Shown: positions 18,254-28,322 of the stretch, piece by piece | How the letters are laid out: each line of letters begins with the position of its first letter | Numbering within the stretch: position 1 is the stretch's first letter | DNA from: Planktothricoides sp. SR001 | GTDB taxonomy: Bacteria; Cyanobacteriota; Cyanobacteriia; Cyanobacteriales; Laspinemataceae | Direction of reading: 5' to 3' | Length of the DNA stretch: 46,669 nucleotides | Assembly (NCBI RefSeq): GCF_001276715.1 | Contig: NZ_LIUQ01000011.1 | Span: forward strand, 93,522-140,190 | Position numbers and translations under genes: made by a program | Notes under the pieces: model-generated | Seen by the model: only the letters and a program-made list of their open reading frames with translations | What the model was told of the DNA's origin: nothing | Databases searched by the model: none

Positions 18254-19300
18254 CTAGACTAACATATTGACAATTTCTAAGACAACTTGCCTTGCGCCAT
18301 TGCCATCAACTAACGTTTGTCCTTTTTTACTCATGGTTTCAACCTTGAGACCTTCCCATAGCAATTCTTGCAATGCCAAACCAATTTTATCGATAGTCAC
18401 ATCCTGATGCCAACCCAGATTAATAATTACACCTTGACTATCTAATTCAGCCGCGATCGCCCGCTGATTTTCCGCCAAAACTAACACAATACTCGGCAAA
18501 CCCATAAACGCTAATTCCCAGCAAGTGCTACCCCCAGCGGAAATTGCTATATCTGCCCAAGCCATTAACTCTGGCATATTAGTGACATTCCGCTGCAAAC
18601 GAATAGGAATTAGTGAATTTTGTACCGCTATTTCTAAAGAGTTATAATGGGGGTTACTTCCCCCCACCACCACTACTACCTCTAGTTCCTCAACTGCCAA
18701 AAGCTGCAAAGCCTGAATCACTTTTAACGTCACATTATCTGGATCCGATCCTCCCAATGTCACCAAAACTTTTTTAGCTACTGGTGATACCGTTCGCTGC
18801 CATTGCTGCCAAGGCCAAAATTCCCGCCGCAATAGGGTGTAACGAGTGCCAAGCAATAGCTGAGTATAAGGTTCGCGATGCTGATACCATTGCTCGTTAG
18901 CCGAGATATTTTGATTCAGGATCAAATCAGCATAATAGTGTGCCGCGTGTCCATAATCATCGATAAATAATAAATTTAATTTAGATTGCTTAAGGATTTG
19001 CTGATATTTTCCCCCGAAATGATACCCATCAAGCACAACCCAATTCGCCTCAAACTGATGCGCTAATGCCGCAGTTTCCTGGGCATCTGCTAAACTTCCT
19101 GGTTCTGTGGTCAATTGGCCAAATTTCATTCCTTCTGACTGGAGGCGTTCCTCCAAGGCTGGGACATAATTTGCCATGATAAAAATAGGCTGTCCTTGGG
19201 TATCTTGCCATGTTTGAGCAAGTGCCAAGCAGCGCATCAGATGACCTGAACCGATCTTAGTGGACGCATCTACGCGGATGATGATATTTTTGGATATCAT
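18254..19300 (-). CDS. pseG: UDP-2,4-diacetamido-2,4,6-trideoxy-L-altropyranose hydrolase
   Basis: The product has 348 residues. PseG removes UDP from the acetylated altrose intermediate to give the substrate of PseI. The N-terminal Rossmann half opens with IIIRVDASTKIGSGHLMRCLALA, in which the GxGHxMRC motif carries the catalytic His. The C-terminal half holds the nucleotide-binding signature (VLVTLGGSDPDNVT; ADIAISAGGSTCWELAFMGLPSIVL). The fold is that of MurG-like GT-B enzymes. It stands 30 bases upstream of the Uma2 remnant and is separated from the upstream pse genes by two unrelated genes. Confidence 0.92.
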   Translation of the reverse strand: MISKNIIIRVDASTKIGSGHLMRCLALAQTWQDTQGQPIFIMANYVPALEERLQSEGMKFGQLTTEPGSLADAQETAALAHQFEANWVVLDGYHFGGKYQQILKQSKLNLLFIDDYGHAAHYYADLILNQNISANEQWYQHREPYTQLLLGTRYTLLRREFWPWQQWQRTVSPVAKKVLVTLGGSDPDNVTLKVIQALQLLAVEELEVVVVVGGSNPHYNSLEIAVQNSLIPIRLQRNVTNMPELMAWADIAISAGGSTCWELAFMGLPSIVLVLAENQRAIAAELDSQGVIINLGWHQDVTIDKIGLALQELLWEGLKVETMSKKGQTLVDGNGARQVVLEIVNMLV

Positions 19301-19342
19301 AGCAAATAGTACAACTTATTATTGTTCAAATCCTTAATCATA

Positions 19343-19828
19343 ATGAATTCTAAAACAGTTTCACAATACGAACAAGATTTTTATGGCTGGACACAGTGGC
19401 AAGTAGAGGTACTCGCAAAAAGACAAGTATCAGAGTTAGATTGGCAAAATTTACAGGAGGAGTTAGAAGCTTTGGGGAGACAGGAATACCGAGAATTAGT
19501 CAGTCGTCTTACTGTCTTGTTAGGGCATCTTCTCAAGTGGGAGTATCAACCAGAAAACCGTTCTCGCAGTTTGTTTTTGACTATACGAGAACAACGGCGG
19601 GCAATTAATCGCCATTTTTATCGCAATCCTAGCTTAAAGTCTCGCATCTTTGACGCTTTAGAAGATGGCTTTGAAGCAGGAGTTGATTTGGCTTTACGAG
19701 AAACAAACTTGCCATTAAAAACTTTTCCAGAAAAATGTCCCTATAAGTTTGAGGACGCGATGGCGCATCCGCGCCGCTTCGCGATCGCAGATAGTTTTCT
19801 GTGCGATACCAGCCAAGATTGGGAATAA
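19343..19828 (+). CDS. DUF29 family protein
   Basis: The product has 161 residues from MNSKTVSQYEQDFYGW; the frame is open seven codons further up. It matches the cyanobacterial DUF29 family (DFYGWTQWQVEVLAKRQVSELDWQNLQEELEALG; LLKWEYQPENRSRSL; TIREQRRAINRHFYRNPSL). The C-terminal stretch FEDAMAHPRRFAIADSF is partly encoded by a HIP1-type repeat (about 19757-19790) and differs from the usual ending of the family. It lies on the strand opposite to its neighbours, inside the pse locus. The function is unknown. Confidence 0.85.
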   Translation: MNSKTVSQYEQDFYGWTQWQVEVLAKRQVSELDWQNLQEELEALGRQEYRELVSRLTVLLGHLLKWEYQPENRSRSLFLTIREQRRAINRHFYRNPSLKSRIFDALEDGFEAGVDLALRETNLPLKTFPEKCPYKFEDAMAHPRRFAIADSFLCDTSQDWE

Positions 19829-19920
19829 TTTACGGGCAGAAATAAATGCACCACAGACCCCATTAGTTATAACATTCGTAGGGGGGGCTTGCATTTTGCC
19901 CACCCTACACCTACAATCCT

Positions 19921-19956
19921 AAAATAAAAAGGTGTGTTATGTAGATTAACACACCT
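19921..19956 (-). terminator. Terminator of the membrane protein gene
   Basis: AGGTGTGTTA (19930-19939) and TAACACACCT (19947-19956) form a perfect 10-bp stem. On the minus strand it is followed by TTTTTATTTT. It lies 26 bases past the stop at 19982. Confidence 0.9.
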
Positions 19957-19981
19957 GACAAAATTGGCATTGCTGAAGGGC

Positions 19982-20758
19982 TTACTCAAAGGATAGTTTA
20001 TGATTGGGCGATCGCTTCAATTCCAATATAGATAGGATGATAGGAACAGGAAGAACTAAAACCGTATAGAAATTGGTTAGGGATCTGAAGAATAAGCGTT
20101 GTCCGGGATCGTGGATAAGATCGAGAATAGGATGTCCAAAGGCACTTGATAGTCCAATGACCGTATAGGCTACTGTTACTAAGAATAACACCACAAGATA
20201 GCCAATGGCCATGAGTCGGCTATTTTTAAAGGGTAGTGCCTTCATCGCATAGAAATACAGGGCATTCTCGAAGGCTACCAAAAACAGAAGAAACTGAAAG
20301 CCGATATAGGGGAGATAATGATACAAGAAGTTGACTTCTGGACTCCAGACAAACACAATTCTGAACCAGACAGTCAAGAGAATTTCAATGGGCAAGAAAA
20401 TTCCCGATACGACATAGGCATATCGTGGAGCTTTGTTTTCCTTATAAGCATCTTGAATTCTCAAAAAATTGAAAATTAGATAAAAGAGAAAAGGAACTTC
20501 CCACAAGGGTAGAAGCATCGCCGAAACCGTTCTACTGGGTTCATGATCCAACCAATTACAGGAGTGATTAAACCCAAACAATTTATAGATTGCAGTGGTA
20601 TGAGGATCAACGTCAACCAATGTTTTAGTCAAAATCGCTCCGACAAGCAGTATGATAATCAATGACACATAGGAAATAATTCTAAGAATTTCTGGATTAA
20701 ACGTCAAACTAAAAGCATAGTTTAGGGCATCATTCTTAGTTGACTTGTCAACAGTCAT
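19982..20758 (-). CDS. Multi-pass membrane protein, unknown family
   Basis: The product has 258 residues with about six predicted membrane helices: near 26-45, 81-100, 113-135, 147-170, 184-206 and 229-248. A soluble loop with NHSCNWLDHEPSRT follows the first helix. Charged N- and C-termini are probably cytoplasmic. I do not recognise the family. It has its own terminator and a leader hairpin, so it is an independent transcription unit lodged between pseG and the cytidylyltransferase gene. A role in sugar export or polymerisation cannot be claimed from the sequence. Confidence 0.75.
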   Translation of the reverse strand: MTVDKSTKNDALNYAFSLTFNPEILRIISYVSLIIILLVGAILTKTLVDVDPHTTAIYKLFGFNHSCNWLDHEPSRTVSAMLLPLWEVPFLFYLIFNFLRIQDAYKENKAPRYAYVVSGIFLPIEILLTVWFRIVFVWSPEVNFLYHYLPYIGFQFLLFLVAFENALYFYAMKALPFKNSRLMAIGYLVVLFLVTVAYTVIGLSSAFGHPILDLIHDPGQRLFFRSLTNFYTVLVLPVPIILSILELKRSPNHKLSFE

Positions 20759-20802
20759 GTTTGCTTTACCTCAATAAAACGGTGATTTTCATTTTGGATA
20801 AC

Positions 20803-20839
20803 TGAGTAATTTAGGTTTGAAAAACCTTACTATTACTCA
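20803..20839 (-). promoter_or_regulatory. Nested hairpin upstream of the membrane protein gene
   Basis: TGAGTAAT (20803-20810) pairs with ATTACTCA (20832-20839), and AGGTT pairs with AACCT inside. It is 45 bases upstream of the start codon. It may be an operator or a leader structure. Confidence 0.4.
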
Positions 20840-21228
20840 ATTTAAGACAATTTTGCTGAGAACCTTCTCCAGATTTGTCGGTCGCTAATCTGAAAACGAA
20901 ACCCAACAGCATCTATACAGCAATCAAACTCATTTTATTTTAATATGCAATATCACAGCAGTGTGGAATGTGGACATAAAACTTTACATTTGACTCAACA
21001 AGAGTCTCTGGCAGAAAATCTTAGCGCCAATGGCTCACAGAAGAGCGCCGACTCAATTCTTGCAAATAAGGAAAATTACTTAGTCAGGCATATTCATAAA
21101 ACAGATGTATTTCCATCAACTGTAAAATCAAATATAGCAATTGTCATGGTTATGAAGTACAAAAGCGGCGATCGCACTAGATTATCGCACTAGATTATCG
21201 CACTAGATTATTGTGGGGATTGATTGAT
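20840..21228. other. Intergenic, no gene supported
   Basis: The open frame at 20945-21193 has no recognisable features and runs into a 13-bp tandem repeat (three copies of ATCGCACTAGATT, 21173-21212). It is probably not a gene. Confidence 0.5.
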
Positions 21229-21984
21229 TTACTGCCCATATTTTTTCTGTTCTATATGACTATTAATAAAATACCACTCAGGATACTTTTTTATTATACT
21301 CAAGCAATCGGCTAAAGTAAAATGCGGTTTTTCTGGATAAATTATTGTCAGGATTTTCTCAATTAAATCAAAATCTTCGGGAGTATCTACCGTCCAACGA
21401 TGGTGACTACAATCTTCCGCATAAACCATAGAACCTAAACGATATCGTTCTGGTTGTCGGTAAATAAAAGGGGTAACGTGCTCGCGGTCTGGTTGTGCTG
21501 TGGCTTCTAAAAAAGCCTCTTGCAATACGGAAAAAGAAAACACTTCCGTATCCATCCCTCTGGGATAACTGCGTTCTAAACAGTTAGACACATAATCATA
21601 AAAACCGGGTTTTTTCAAAGCATCCGGTTTTTGCAAATAATAAGCGATCGCTGATGAAATCACATCCGGGTCAATTAAAGGACAATCAGAAGTCACCCGA
21701 ACCACCACATCGGCTTTATGTATTCTGGCAGCCTGATAATATCTAGCTAAAACATCAGTTTCAGAACCCCTAAAATAGGCAACAGAAAGACTATTACATA
21801 ACTCAACAATAGGTTCATCACTGTGATTAGTCGTGGTAGCAATAACAATTTCATCCGCTAATTTTACCCTTTGCAATCTTTCAATTTGATATGCCAGCAA
21901 AGGTTTTCCCAATACTGGCTTAAGAACTTTCCCCGGTAAGCGGTTAGAAGTCATTCTGGCTTGAACAATAATCGCAATTTTCAT
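21229..21984 (-). CDS. pseF: SpsF/PseF-like nucleotidyltransferase, probable CMP-pseudaminate synthetase
   Basis: The product has 251 residues of the cytidylyltransferase superfamily (CTP_transf_3, SpsF-like). Residues 1-25 give the nucleotide-binding opening IAIIVQARMTSNRLPGKVL; the core has DVVVRVTSDCPLIDP and the family stretch YVSNCLERSYPRGMDTEVF; HRWTVDTPEDF follows. In this cluster no other gene could activate pseudaminic acid with CTP, so that role is inferred; the sequence itself is closer to SpsF than to classical PseF. Residues KKPGF inside the protein are encoded by a palindromic repeat at 21598-21630 that replaces part of a loop just before YDYVSN. Confidence 0.8.
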   Translation of the reverse strand: MKIAIIVQARMTSNRLPGKVLKPVLGKPLLAYQIERLQRVKLADEIVIATTTNHSDEPIVELCNSLSVAYFRGSETDVLARYYQAARIHKADVVVRVTSDCPLIDPDVISSAIAYYLQKPDALKKPGFYDYVSNCLERSYPRGMDTEVFSFSVLQEAFLEATAQPDREHVTPFIYRQPERYRLGSMVYAEDCSHHRWTVDTPEDFDLIEKILTIIYPEKPHFTLADCLSIIKKYPEWYFINSHIEQKKYGQ

Positions 21985-22197
21985 ATCAAAATTTCCTGTA
22001 GGGGCGAAGCATTCGCGGAGATAATCTGTCGGTTAACCTGGCATCTTGATGCGCGAATGCTTCGCCCTTACCTCTATATTGAGAAACATCATATCAAAAT
22101 TTCCTGTAGGGGAAAAGCATTCGCGGAGATAATCTGTCGGTTAACCGGGCATCTTGATGCGCGAATGCTTCGCCCTTACCTCTATATTGAAAAACAT
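21982..22197. repeat. 108-bp tandem duplication between pseC and the pseF-like gene
   Basis: 21982-22089 and 22090-22197 are near-identical copies. Each holds an inverted repeat (GGGGCGAAGCATTCGCG ... CGCGAATGCTTCGCCC). A third partial start follows at 22198. The first copy includes the start codon region of the pseF-like gene. Confidence 0.92.
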
Positions 22198-22209
22198 CAT
22201 TTAAAAACA

Positions 22210-23400
22210 TCAGAAATCACAACATTCAATAATATCCCGCAAAACTGCCACAACTCGGTTTTGATTTTCTTCACTTAAACCATAATACAAAGGAAGACTA
22301 ATCGCCTCTTGATAATATGCTTCAGCTTCAGGAAAATCCCCCGAAGCAAACCCTAGTTTTTGATAATAAGGTTGAGTATGAACCGGGATATAGTGCAAAT
22401 TTACTCCAATCCCAGCCTGTCGTAAATCCTCAAAGACTTGGCGATGAGTTTGAGCAATTTGATCCAGTTTCAGCCGAATAATATAAAGATGCCAGCTAGA
22501 TTCAGTATCAGGATGTTGCCAAGGTAAAACTAGGGGAAAATCTGACAACAACTGATTATAACGTTCCGCTAAAAATCGACGACGGGACACAAATTCATCC
22601 AAACGTTTCATCTGACTTGCACCCAATGCCGCTTGAATATCAGTCATCCGGTAGTTAAACCCCAACTCTAACTGCTGGTAATACCACAACCCATGAGACT
22701 CACCCTGCATTAACTCAGGATTGCGGGTAATGCCGTGAGTCCGCAACCGCATCAGCTTTTCCCACAAATCGGCACGATTTGTCACCACCATACCCCCTTC
22801 TCCAGTGGTAATAATCTTCACCGGATGAAAGCTGAATACCGCCATATCTGAAAACTGACAATTTCCTACCGGACTGCCCTGATATTTCGCACCAATAGCA
22901 TGAGAGGCATCTTCCAAAACTGTAAAACCGTACTTTTCAGACAAAGCGGCAATCTTATCCATCTGGCAAGACTGTCCTGCCAAATGAACGGGTACAACCA
23001 CCTTGGGCAGTTTACCGTCTCGTTCAGCCTGGGAGAGTTTCTGTTCCAGGGCAGTAACACTCAGATTGTAGGTCTGGGGGTCAATATCCACAAAATCCAC
23101 ATCTGCACCACAATACAAACCACAATTTGCCGAAGCGACAAAAGTATTCGGCGAAGTCCACAAGATATCACCCGCCCCCAGTCCCAGGGCTAAACAAGCA
23201 AGGTGCAAAGCTGCGGTAGCACTAGAAACCGCCACCGCATAATTAACCCCACAATACGCCGCGACTGCCTGCTCAAATCGTTCTATGGTCGGCCCTTGGG
23301 TAATCCAATCTCCGCGCAAAACAGAAATCACCGCATCGATATCTTGCTGGTTAATATCTTGTCGTCCGTAAGGAATAAAATCACTCATTAAATCACTCAT
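22210..23400 (-). CDS. pseC: UDP-4-amino-4,6-dideoxy-N-acetyl-L-altrosamine transaminase
   Basis: This 396-residue DegT/DnrJ/EryC1-family PLP enzyme converts the 4-keto product of PseB into the 4-amino sugar. The PLP lysine is K195 in VFSFHPVKIITTGEGG; the cofactor aspartate lies in LEDASHAIG (164-170), and SSATAALHLA (59-68) binds the phosphate. A second start at residue 5 (23388) is equally possible because a short direct repeat (AAATCACTCATT) spans the start. It lies 10 bases below pseB, so the two are almost certainly co-transcribed. Confidence 0.93.
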   Translation of the reverse strand: MSDLMSDFIPYGRQDINQQDIDAVISVLRGDWITQGPTIERFEQAVAAYCGVNYAVAVSSATAALHLACLALGLGAGDILWTSPNTFVASANCGLYCGADVDFVDIDPQTYNLSVTALEQKLSQAERDGKLPKVVVPVHLAGQSCQMDKIAALSEKYGFTVLEDASHAIGAKYQGSPVGNCQFSDMAVFSFHPVKIITTGEGGMVVTNRADLWEKLMRLRTHGITRNPELMQGESHGLWYYQQLELGFNYRMTDIQAALGASQMKRLDEFVSRRRFLAERYNQLLSDFPLVLPWQHPDTESSWHLYIIRLKLDQIAQTHRQVFEDLRQAGIGVNLHYIPVHTQPYYQKLGFASGDFPEAEAYYQEAISLPLYYGLSEENQNRVVAVLRDIIECCDF

Positions 23401-23410
23401 TGAAAATCAC

Positions 23411-24540
<1,130 letters not shown>

Positions 24541-24589
24541 AACTCCGCAAAGTGCTGTATATTTTTATATGTTAATCTAAATCTAATTT

Positions 24590-25012
24590 TTACAGTTTAT
24601 ATTCCATTTCAAATAATTCAACTTCTGTAATATTGGCAATATCAGATTTCACATTCATTTCCGCTTCGGCTAATTTCTTAGCTTTGGCAAATAATTCATC
24701 GGGCAAAGTCTCCAGATAAGATTTTAAGCTGGGTTCATCGGCCAGTAAATCCTGGATTTCCATTCGCGCACTTTCAATGGAGTAAACCCAACTGGGCGTG
24801 CGTTTTTCCGGCTGAGTTTTCCATTTAATAATATGCATTATTAAGCGAGTTATTTGACTTTTTAAGGCTCTTTTGTCTGCACGGCTCAAGGCTTCAATTA
24901 ACTCCTCTATTCCGGATTGGGCAGATTCGATATGATTTGATGCTAGTTCATTTTTAATCGCGATCGCGGTTTGGTAATGAGAAGTCATTGCTAAATCTTT
25001 CCATTGACTCAT
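24590..25012 (-). CDS. DUF29-related protein
   Basis: The product has 140 residues. Residues 20-100 follow the DUF29 pattern (IESAQSGIEELIEALSRADKRALKSQITRLIMHIIKWKTQPEKRTPSWVYSIESARMEIQDLL). The tail (SDIANITEVELFEMEYKL) is unusual. The N-terminus is less typical than that of the DUF29 protein at 19343. It has no operon partner; a TGATAATTTTG tandem run precedes it (25026-25060). The function is unknown. Confidence 0.8.
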   Translation of the reverse strand: MSQWKDLAMTSHYQTAIAIKNELASNHIESAQSGIEELIEALSRADKRALKSQITRLIMHIIKWKTQPEKRTPSWVYSIESARMEIQDLLADEPSLKSYLETLPDELFAKAKKLAEAEMNVKSDIANITEVELFEMEYKL

Positions 25013-25192
25013 AATTGCTTAATTTTTGTGATAATTTTGTGATAATTTTGTGATAATTATCAGCGGATGAATCCAGTGTGATTATAGCACAATTATAATT
25101 AGACTTTTCTAGAATTTCCGCTGAGTGATTTAATTGAAGTTATTAGGGGCAATCGATCGCGGGTGGTTGCCCCGATATAAATTTAACTAATC

Positions 25193-25552
25193 TTAACCAA
25201 ATTGTTCGAGATATTGGTTAATATCTTCTATTAAGCGAGTCAATTCGGCTTCGCTACTTAGGCGAATGCGATCGTCTCGCAGGGTAATCAGCACTTTAGC
25301 CGCAAAAGGACTGGGATAAATATTGGGATTACAGAAAATTTCCAGAAACACATCCCCGGTATATTGATATTCCATCGGTTTTTGGGGACTCGGTTTTCCT
25401 GGCGCTGCCCCAGGTGTAGATTTGGCGGCCACCGCTTTTAATTTCTCCATCAATTCAGCAATGTGTTTTTGTAGCTGTTTTGCGGATTCGGGGGTGAAGC
25501 GAAAGCTCACTGAGCCCTGTAAGAGATTGAGGGTAAGTTGAGTTTCGGACAT
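25193..25552 (-). CDS. Small conserved cyanobacterial protein
   Basis: The product has 119 residues, acidic at the end and without membrane segments. Residues 1-45 form strands and a helix (LTLNLLQGSVSFRFTPESAKQLQKHIAELMEKLKAVA). A Pro-Gly-rich linker follows (STPGAAPGKPSPQKP), then a second small domain (YTGDVFLEIFCNPNIYPSPFAAKVLITLRDDRIRLSSEAELTRLIEDINQYLEQ). I do not recognise a named family. Confidence 0.75.
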   Translation of the reverse strand: MSETQLTLNLLQGSVSFRFTPESAKQLQKHIAELMEKLKAVAAKSTPGAAPGKPSPQKPMEYQYTGDVFLEIFCNPNIYPSPFAAKVLITLRDDRIRLSSEAELTRLIEDINQYLEQFG

Positions 25553-25742
25553 GGATGCTCTATCCTAATAGCCTTGCTATTCTATAGTAATGGTGAACGG
25601 AAACGCTCTTAACTTTTGTGAGCAAATTTCTTTCCATCCGCGATCGCGACCCCCCATCCTCGATATGGGTGCTTGGACGTAGCGTCCCTACCCCAGTTAA
25701 TAAATTGTCATAAGATAATATATAGGTCTTAAGGAAAAATCT

Positions 25743-26666
25743 GTGGCTACCGATAATCGGACAGAAGTCCGCAAAGTATTACTCATCACCCTAGCATTGA
25801 ATGTACTGGTGATGATGATTAAAGTCGTGGTGGGAACTTGGACGGGTTCCCTGAGTTTACTTGCGGATGCGCTACATAGTGTCACCGACAGCGCCAACAA
25901 TGTTTTAGGACTAATTACCAACCGTCTGGCTTCCCCCGAACCCGATCGCCACCACCCCTATGGACACCAAAAATTTGATGCGGTGGGCGCCCTAGGGATT
26001 GCCGCTTTCTTGGGGGTTGCTTGCTTTGAAATTTTGCGTGGGGCGGTCGATCGCCTGCTGAATGGGGGCGATCAGGTAAAAATTGCCCCTAACGAACTTT
26101 GGCTGCTGCTAATCGTTTTGGGGATAAATATTTTTGTCGCCTTTTATGAACGGGCAGTAGGCACTCGCATTGGTAGCAGTATTTTGGTAGCAGACGCCAA
26201 ACATACCATGAGCGATGTTTGGGTGACGATGTTAGTGATTGCCGGATTAATCGGCGTTTGGCAAGGGAATATGTGGAACTTGCCCCAGTTGCAATGGCTG
26301 GATGTGGTGCTGGCATTTCCCGTCGCCTTATTAGTGTTTAAAAGTGGTTGGGAAGTGCTGACGGAAAATTTGCCTTGGTTAGTGGATGAAATGGCTGTGG
26401 CACCAGAAGCAATACAGGCGATCGCCATGCAAGTTCCTGGAGTCCTCAACTGTCACGACATCGCCTCCCGTGGCGTTTTGGGTCGCCAAGTCTTTATTGA
26501 AATGCATATGATTGTCAATGCCAAAGACGTGGAAACCGCCCACCGCATCACCGAAGAAGTAGAAGCCCGTTTACAAGCCAAACTAGCCCCCGCCCGCATC
26601 TTAATTCACATTGAACCCCCCGGTTATCAATCGGATCAGATCACATTCGATACTTATCTGCATTAG
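25743..26666 (+). CDS. Cation diffusion facilitator family metal transporter
   Basis: This 307-residue inner-membrane antiporter probably exports divalent metal (Zn, Fe, Co or Mn) from the cytoplasm. The six-helix domain carries the transport site D42-x-x-H45-x-x-x-D49 in helix II and D151-x-x-H154-x-x-x-D158 in helix V; HHPYGHQKFDA (70-80) is the conserved loop. Residues 215-307 are the cytoplasmic dimerisation domain (VPGVLNCHDIASRGVLGRQVFIEMHMIVN). The H/D pattern in both helices favours Zn-like ions, but specificity cannot be fixed. Translation starts at GTG 25743. Its end faces the convergent gene at 26859 across a low-complexity hairpin. Confidence 0.9.
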   Translation: MATDNRTEVRKVLLITLALNVLVMMIKVVVGTWTGSLSLLADALHSVTDSANNVLGLITNRLASPEPDRHHPYGHQKFDAVGALGIAAFLGVACFEILRGAVDRLLNGGDQVKIAPNELWLLLIVLGINIFVAFYERAVGTRIGSSILVADAKHTMSDVWVTMLVIAGLIGVWQGNMWNLPQLQWLDVVLAFPVALLVFKSGWEVLTENLPWLVDEMAVAPEAIQAIAMQVPGVLNCHDIASRGVLGRQVFIEMHMIVNAKDVETAHRITEEVEARLQAKLAPARILIHIEPPGYQSDQITFDTYLH

Positions 26667-26858
26667 ATGTTTGTTGTTTGTTGTTTGTTGGTGGTTGTTT
26701 GTTGGTTGTTGGTGGTTGTTTGTTGTTCGTTGTTGGTTGCCCCCCTTTGAAAGGGGGGGGTAGGGGGGGTTGTTTTTTGTTTGGTTGACATACCCACAAA
26801 CAACAAACAACAAACAACAAAGAACTAACAACTAACAACCACCAACCAACAACAAAAA
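26667..26858. repeat. Low-complexity TTGTTTG / CAAACAA inverted region
   Basis: Bases 26668-26735 are TTGTTTG/TTGTTGG units and 26797-26850 are the complementary CAACAAA units, so the whole region can fold back. A CCCCCC...GGGGGG stem lies in the middle. It separates two convergent genes and may end transcription from both sides. Similar TTGTTGG runs occur at 33641-33700 and 42739-42765. Confidence 0.75.
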
Positions 26859-27302
26859 TTATCTAATTCTCCTGCCCCAAGCCTTGATAAAAGCAAGTAC
26901 CGGGAATTCTACCGCCTTGATCCACAACCAGATTACCAAAGTCATATGGCCGAAAAAAGCGGAAACTGCCCAAAAATCCGGGAACCAAGCCCAGGGACTA
27001 TCCGGTAACGGGGGAAAAATCCGGGAAGTCAGCCAAATCATTGCCGGTGGCAGCAAAACCAGCAAGCCTGCCCCCAGCCAAAGTCCCCAGCCAAATTCTA
27101 CCTCTGCCCCAATGCCTTGCCAGCCTCGGCCATTCCAATACCAGGTAAGGGGTTGTTCTCCGTCTACCATTGTAATGCAGTTTTGCTGAAGATCGGCGGT
27201 AAAAATATGCTGGCAAAAATGACAGCCAAAGGCATTCATTAAGGTTAAGCCGGATATTTCGCCGTAGCGACAAACCGGACAAGGATATGTTTCATCTAAC
27301 AT
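26859..27302 (-). CDS. Zinc-ribbon membrane protein
   Basis: The product has 147 residues. Two CxxC pairs, C8-P-V-C11 and C27-H-F-C30, form a likely zinc ribbon at the N-terminus. Two membrane helices follow (about 71-92 and 108-130) with Trp-rich loops (WYWNGRGWQGIGAEV). It is a conserved cyanobacterial type without a known role. Confidence 0.75.
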   Translation of the reverse strand: MLDETYPCPVCRYGEISGLTLMNAFGCHFCQHIFTADLQQNCITMVDGEQPLTWYWNGRGWQGIGAEVEFGWGLWLGAGLLVLLPPAMIWLTSRIFPPLPDSPWAWFPDFWAVSAFFGHMTLVIWLWIKAVEFPVLAFIKAWGRRIR

Positions 27303-27370
27303 CGAATTTAGATTAGTAAATTTACAGTTATTTAATATACTTTGACACGAGGCGATTCCCGTAAATACCC

Positions 27371-27560
27371 CAGAAACCGGGTTTCTGTGGTGTAAATTAC
27401 AGTTATCGGTTTTAGGCTTTCAAAGAAACCCGGTTTCTCGGTCTTTGCCGATAACTTAGAAACCGGGTTTCTGTGGTGGAAATTACACTTATCTGTTTTC
27501 AGCAAAAAAGAAACCCTGTTTCTCGGTCCATCGCCGATAACCCAGAAACCGGGTTTCTCT
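27371..27560. repeat. Array of AAACCGGGTTT palindromes
   Basis: Five copies of GAAACCGGGTTTC or its complement alternate with conserved spacers (TACAGTTATCGGTTTT; GCCGATAAC). The composite unit recurs at 40138-40207 and 46361-46653. No gene is seen in 27303-27676. Confidence 0.9.
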
Positions 27561-27676
27561 GGTGGAAATTTTCGGAATCATCGCTGTAGTGATTGTTGGT
27601 TGTCGCCTCAATCTCAACGGGTTCACCCAGTCCCAGCAAGGTTTGAAATAGTACAAGGTTTAGGTCAGAATCAGGA

Positions 27677-28054
27677 TTATTCGGAATCTTCTTCTATTTG
27701 ACTTTGTTGGTCGTATTGATAAATTACCTCAGAAATCACTTGAAGGCTAATATCTGACAAATCGGATTTGGAATAAATGGTGGCTAGGATAATATTTTGT
27801 TCGTTTTTTAGATAATAGATGACTCGGTAGCCGCCACTTTTTCCTTTTTGAATGTTGCTATTTTGGAGACGAACTTTAAAGACCTGATATTTGACACCTG
27901 CTATTCTATCGCCGGGAGTTTGACCGGCTTGTAGTTGTTAGATTAAAGGTTGGATATCGCTACGAATTGACCGATAGCGTTTAGCAAGTTCTCGCAAGTC
28001 CCGTTTAAAGCGCGGAGTTAAGGCGATTTGGATGGGTGAGGGTTCACTCTGCAT
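27677..28054 (-). pseudogene. RelE/ParE-family toxin gene with a premature stop
   Basis: Translation from the ATG at 28052-28054 gives a RelE/ParE-type protein of 125 residues (LTPRFKRDLRELAKRYRSIRSDIQPLI, then VFKVRLQNSN...KSGGYRVIYYLKNEQNIILATIYSKSDLSDIS) interrupted by TAA at codon 39 (27938-27940). The expected codon there is a Glu (GAA), so one base change explains it. The start overlaps the last codons of the antitoxin gene. The toxin should be inactive, while the antitoxin frame is intact. Confidence 0.85.
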
Positions 28055-28322
28055 CAATGCCCTCCCACATTTGTGCCAGGGGGATAGTCTGTCCGGTTAA
28101 GGCTTCCTGTAACCCTTGCCGAATGCCTTCTATGGCGATTTCGGTAGGAGTCTCATCCGGGTCTTCCTCGTCTTCTTCCATCATTAAGACGACAACGCGG
28201 ACTCGCTGAGGTTTGGTGACATCTAGGGTGCGATCGAGGGTGAGTTCTCCTCTCTCGTTAATAGTGGCTGTGGTTTCAATTGCTTTCATAGTCGGTGATG
28301 GAGTTGTTGAATAGGCATTCAA
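28044..28322 (-). CDS. Antitoxin of the RelE/ParE pair
   Basis: The product has 92 residues; MKAIETTATINERGELTLDRTLD may be the real start (residue 12). The N-terminal part has the swapped-hairpin look of AbrB-type antitoxins (ATINERGELTLDRTL), and the acidic middle (MMEEDEEDPDETPTE) and the helical C-terminus fit a toxin-binding tail. It is followed by and overlaps the broken toxin gene. Its survival without an active toxin is typical of a decaying pair. Confidence 0.75.
   Translation of the reverse strand: MNAYSTTPSPTMKAIETTATINERGELTLDRTLDVTKPQRVRVVVLMMEEDEEDPDETPTEIAIEGIRQGLQEALTGQTIPLAQMWEGIDAE

Noticed and set aside
20945-21193. 82-residue frame upstream of the pseF-like gene
   Set aside because: No motif or ribosome site; it ends in a simple tandem repeat.
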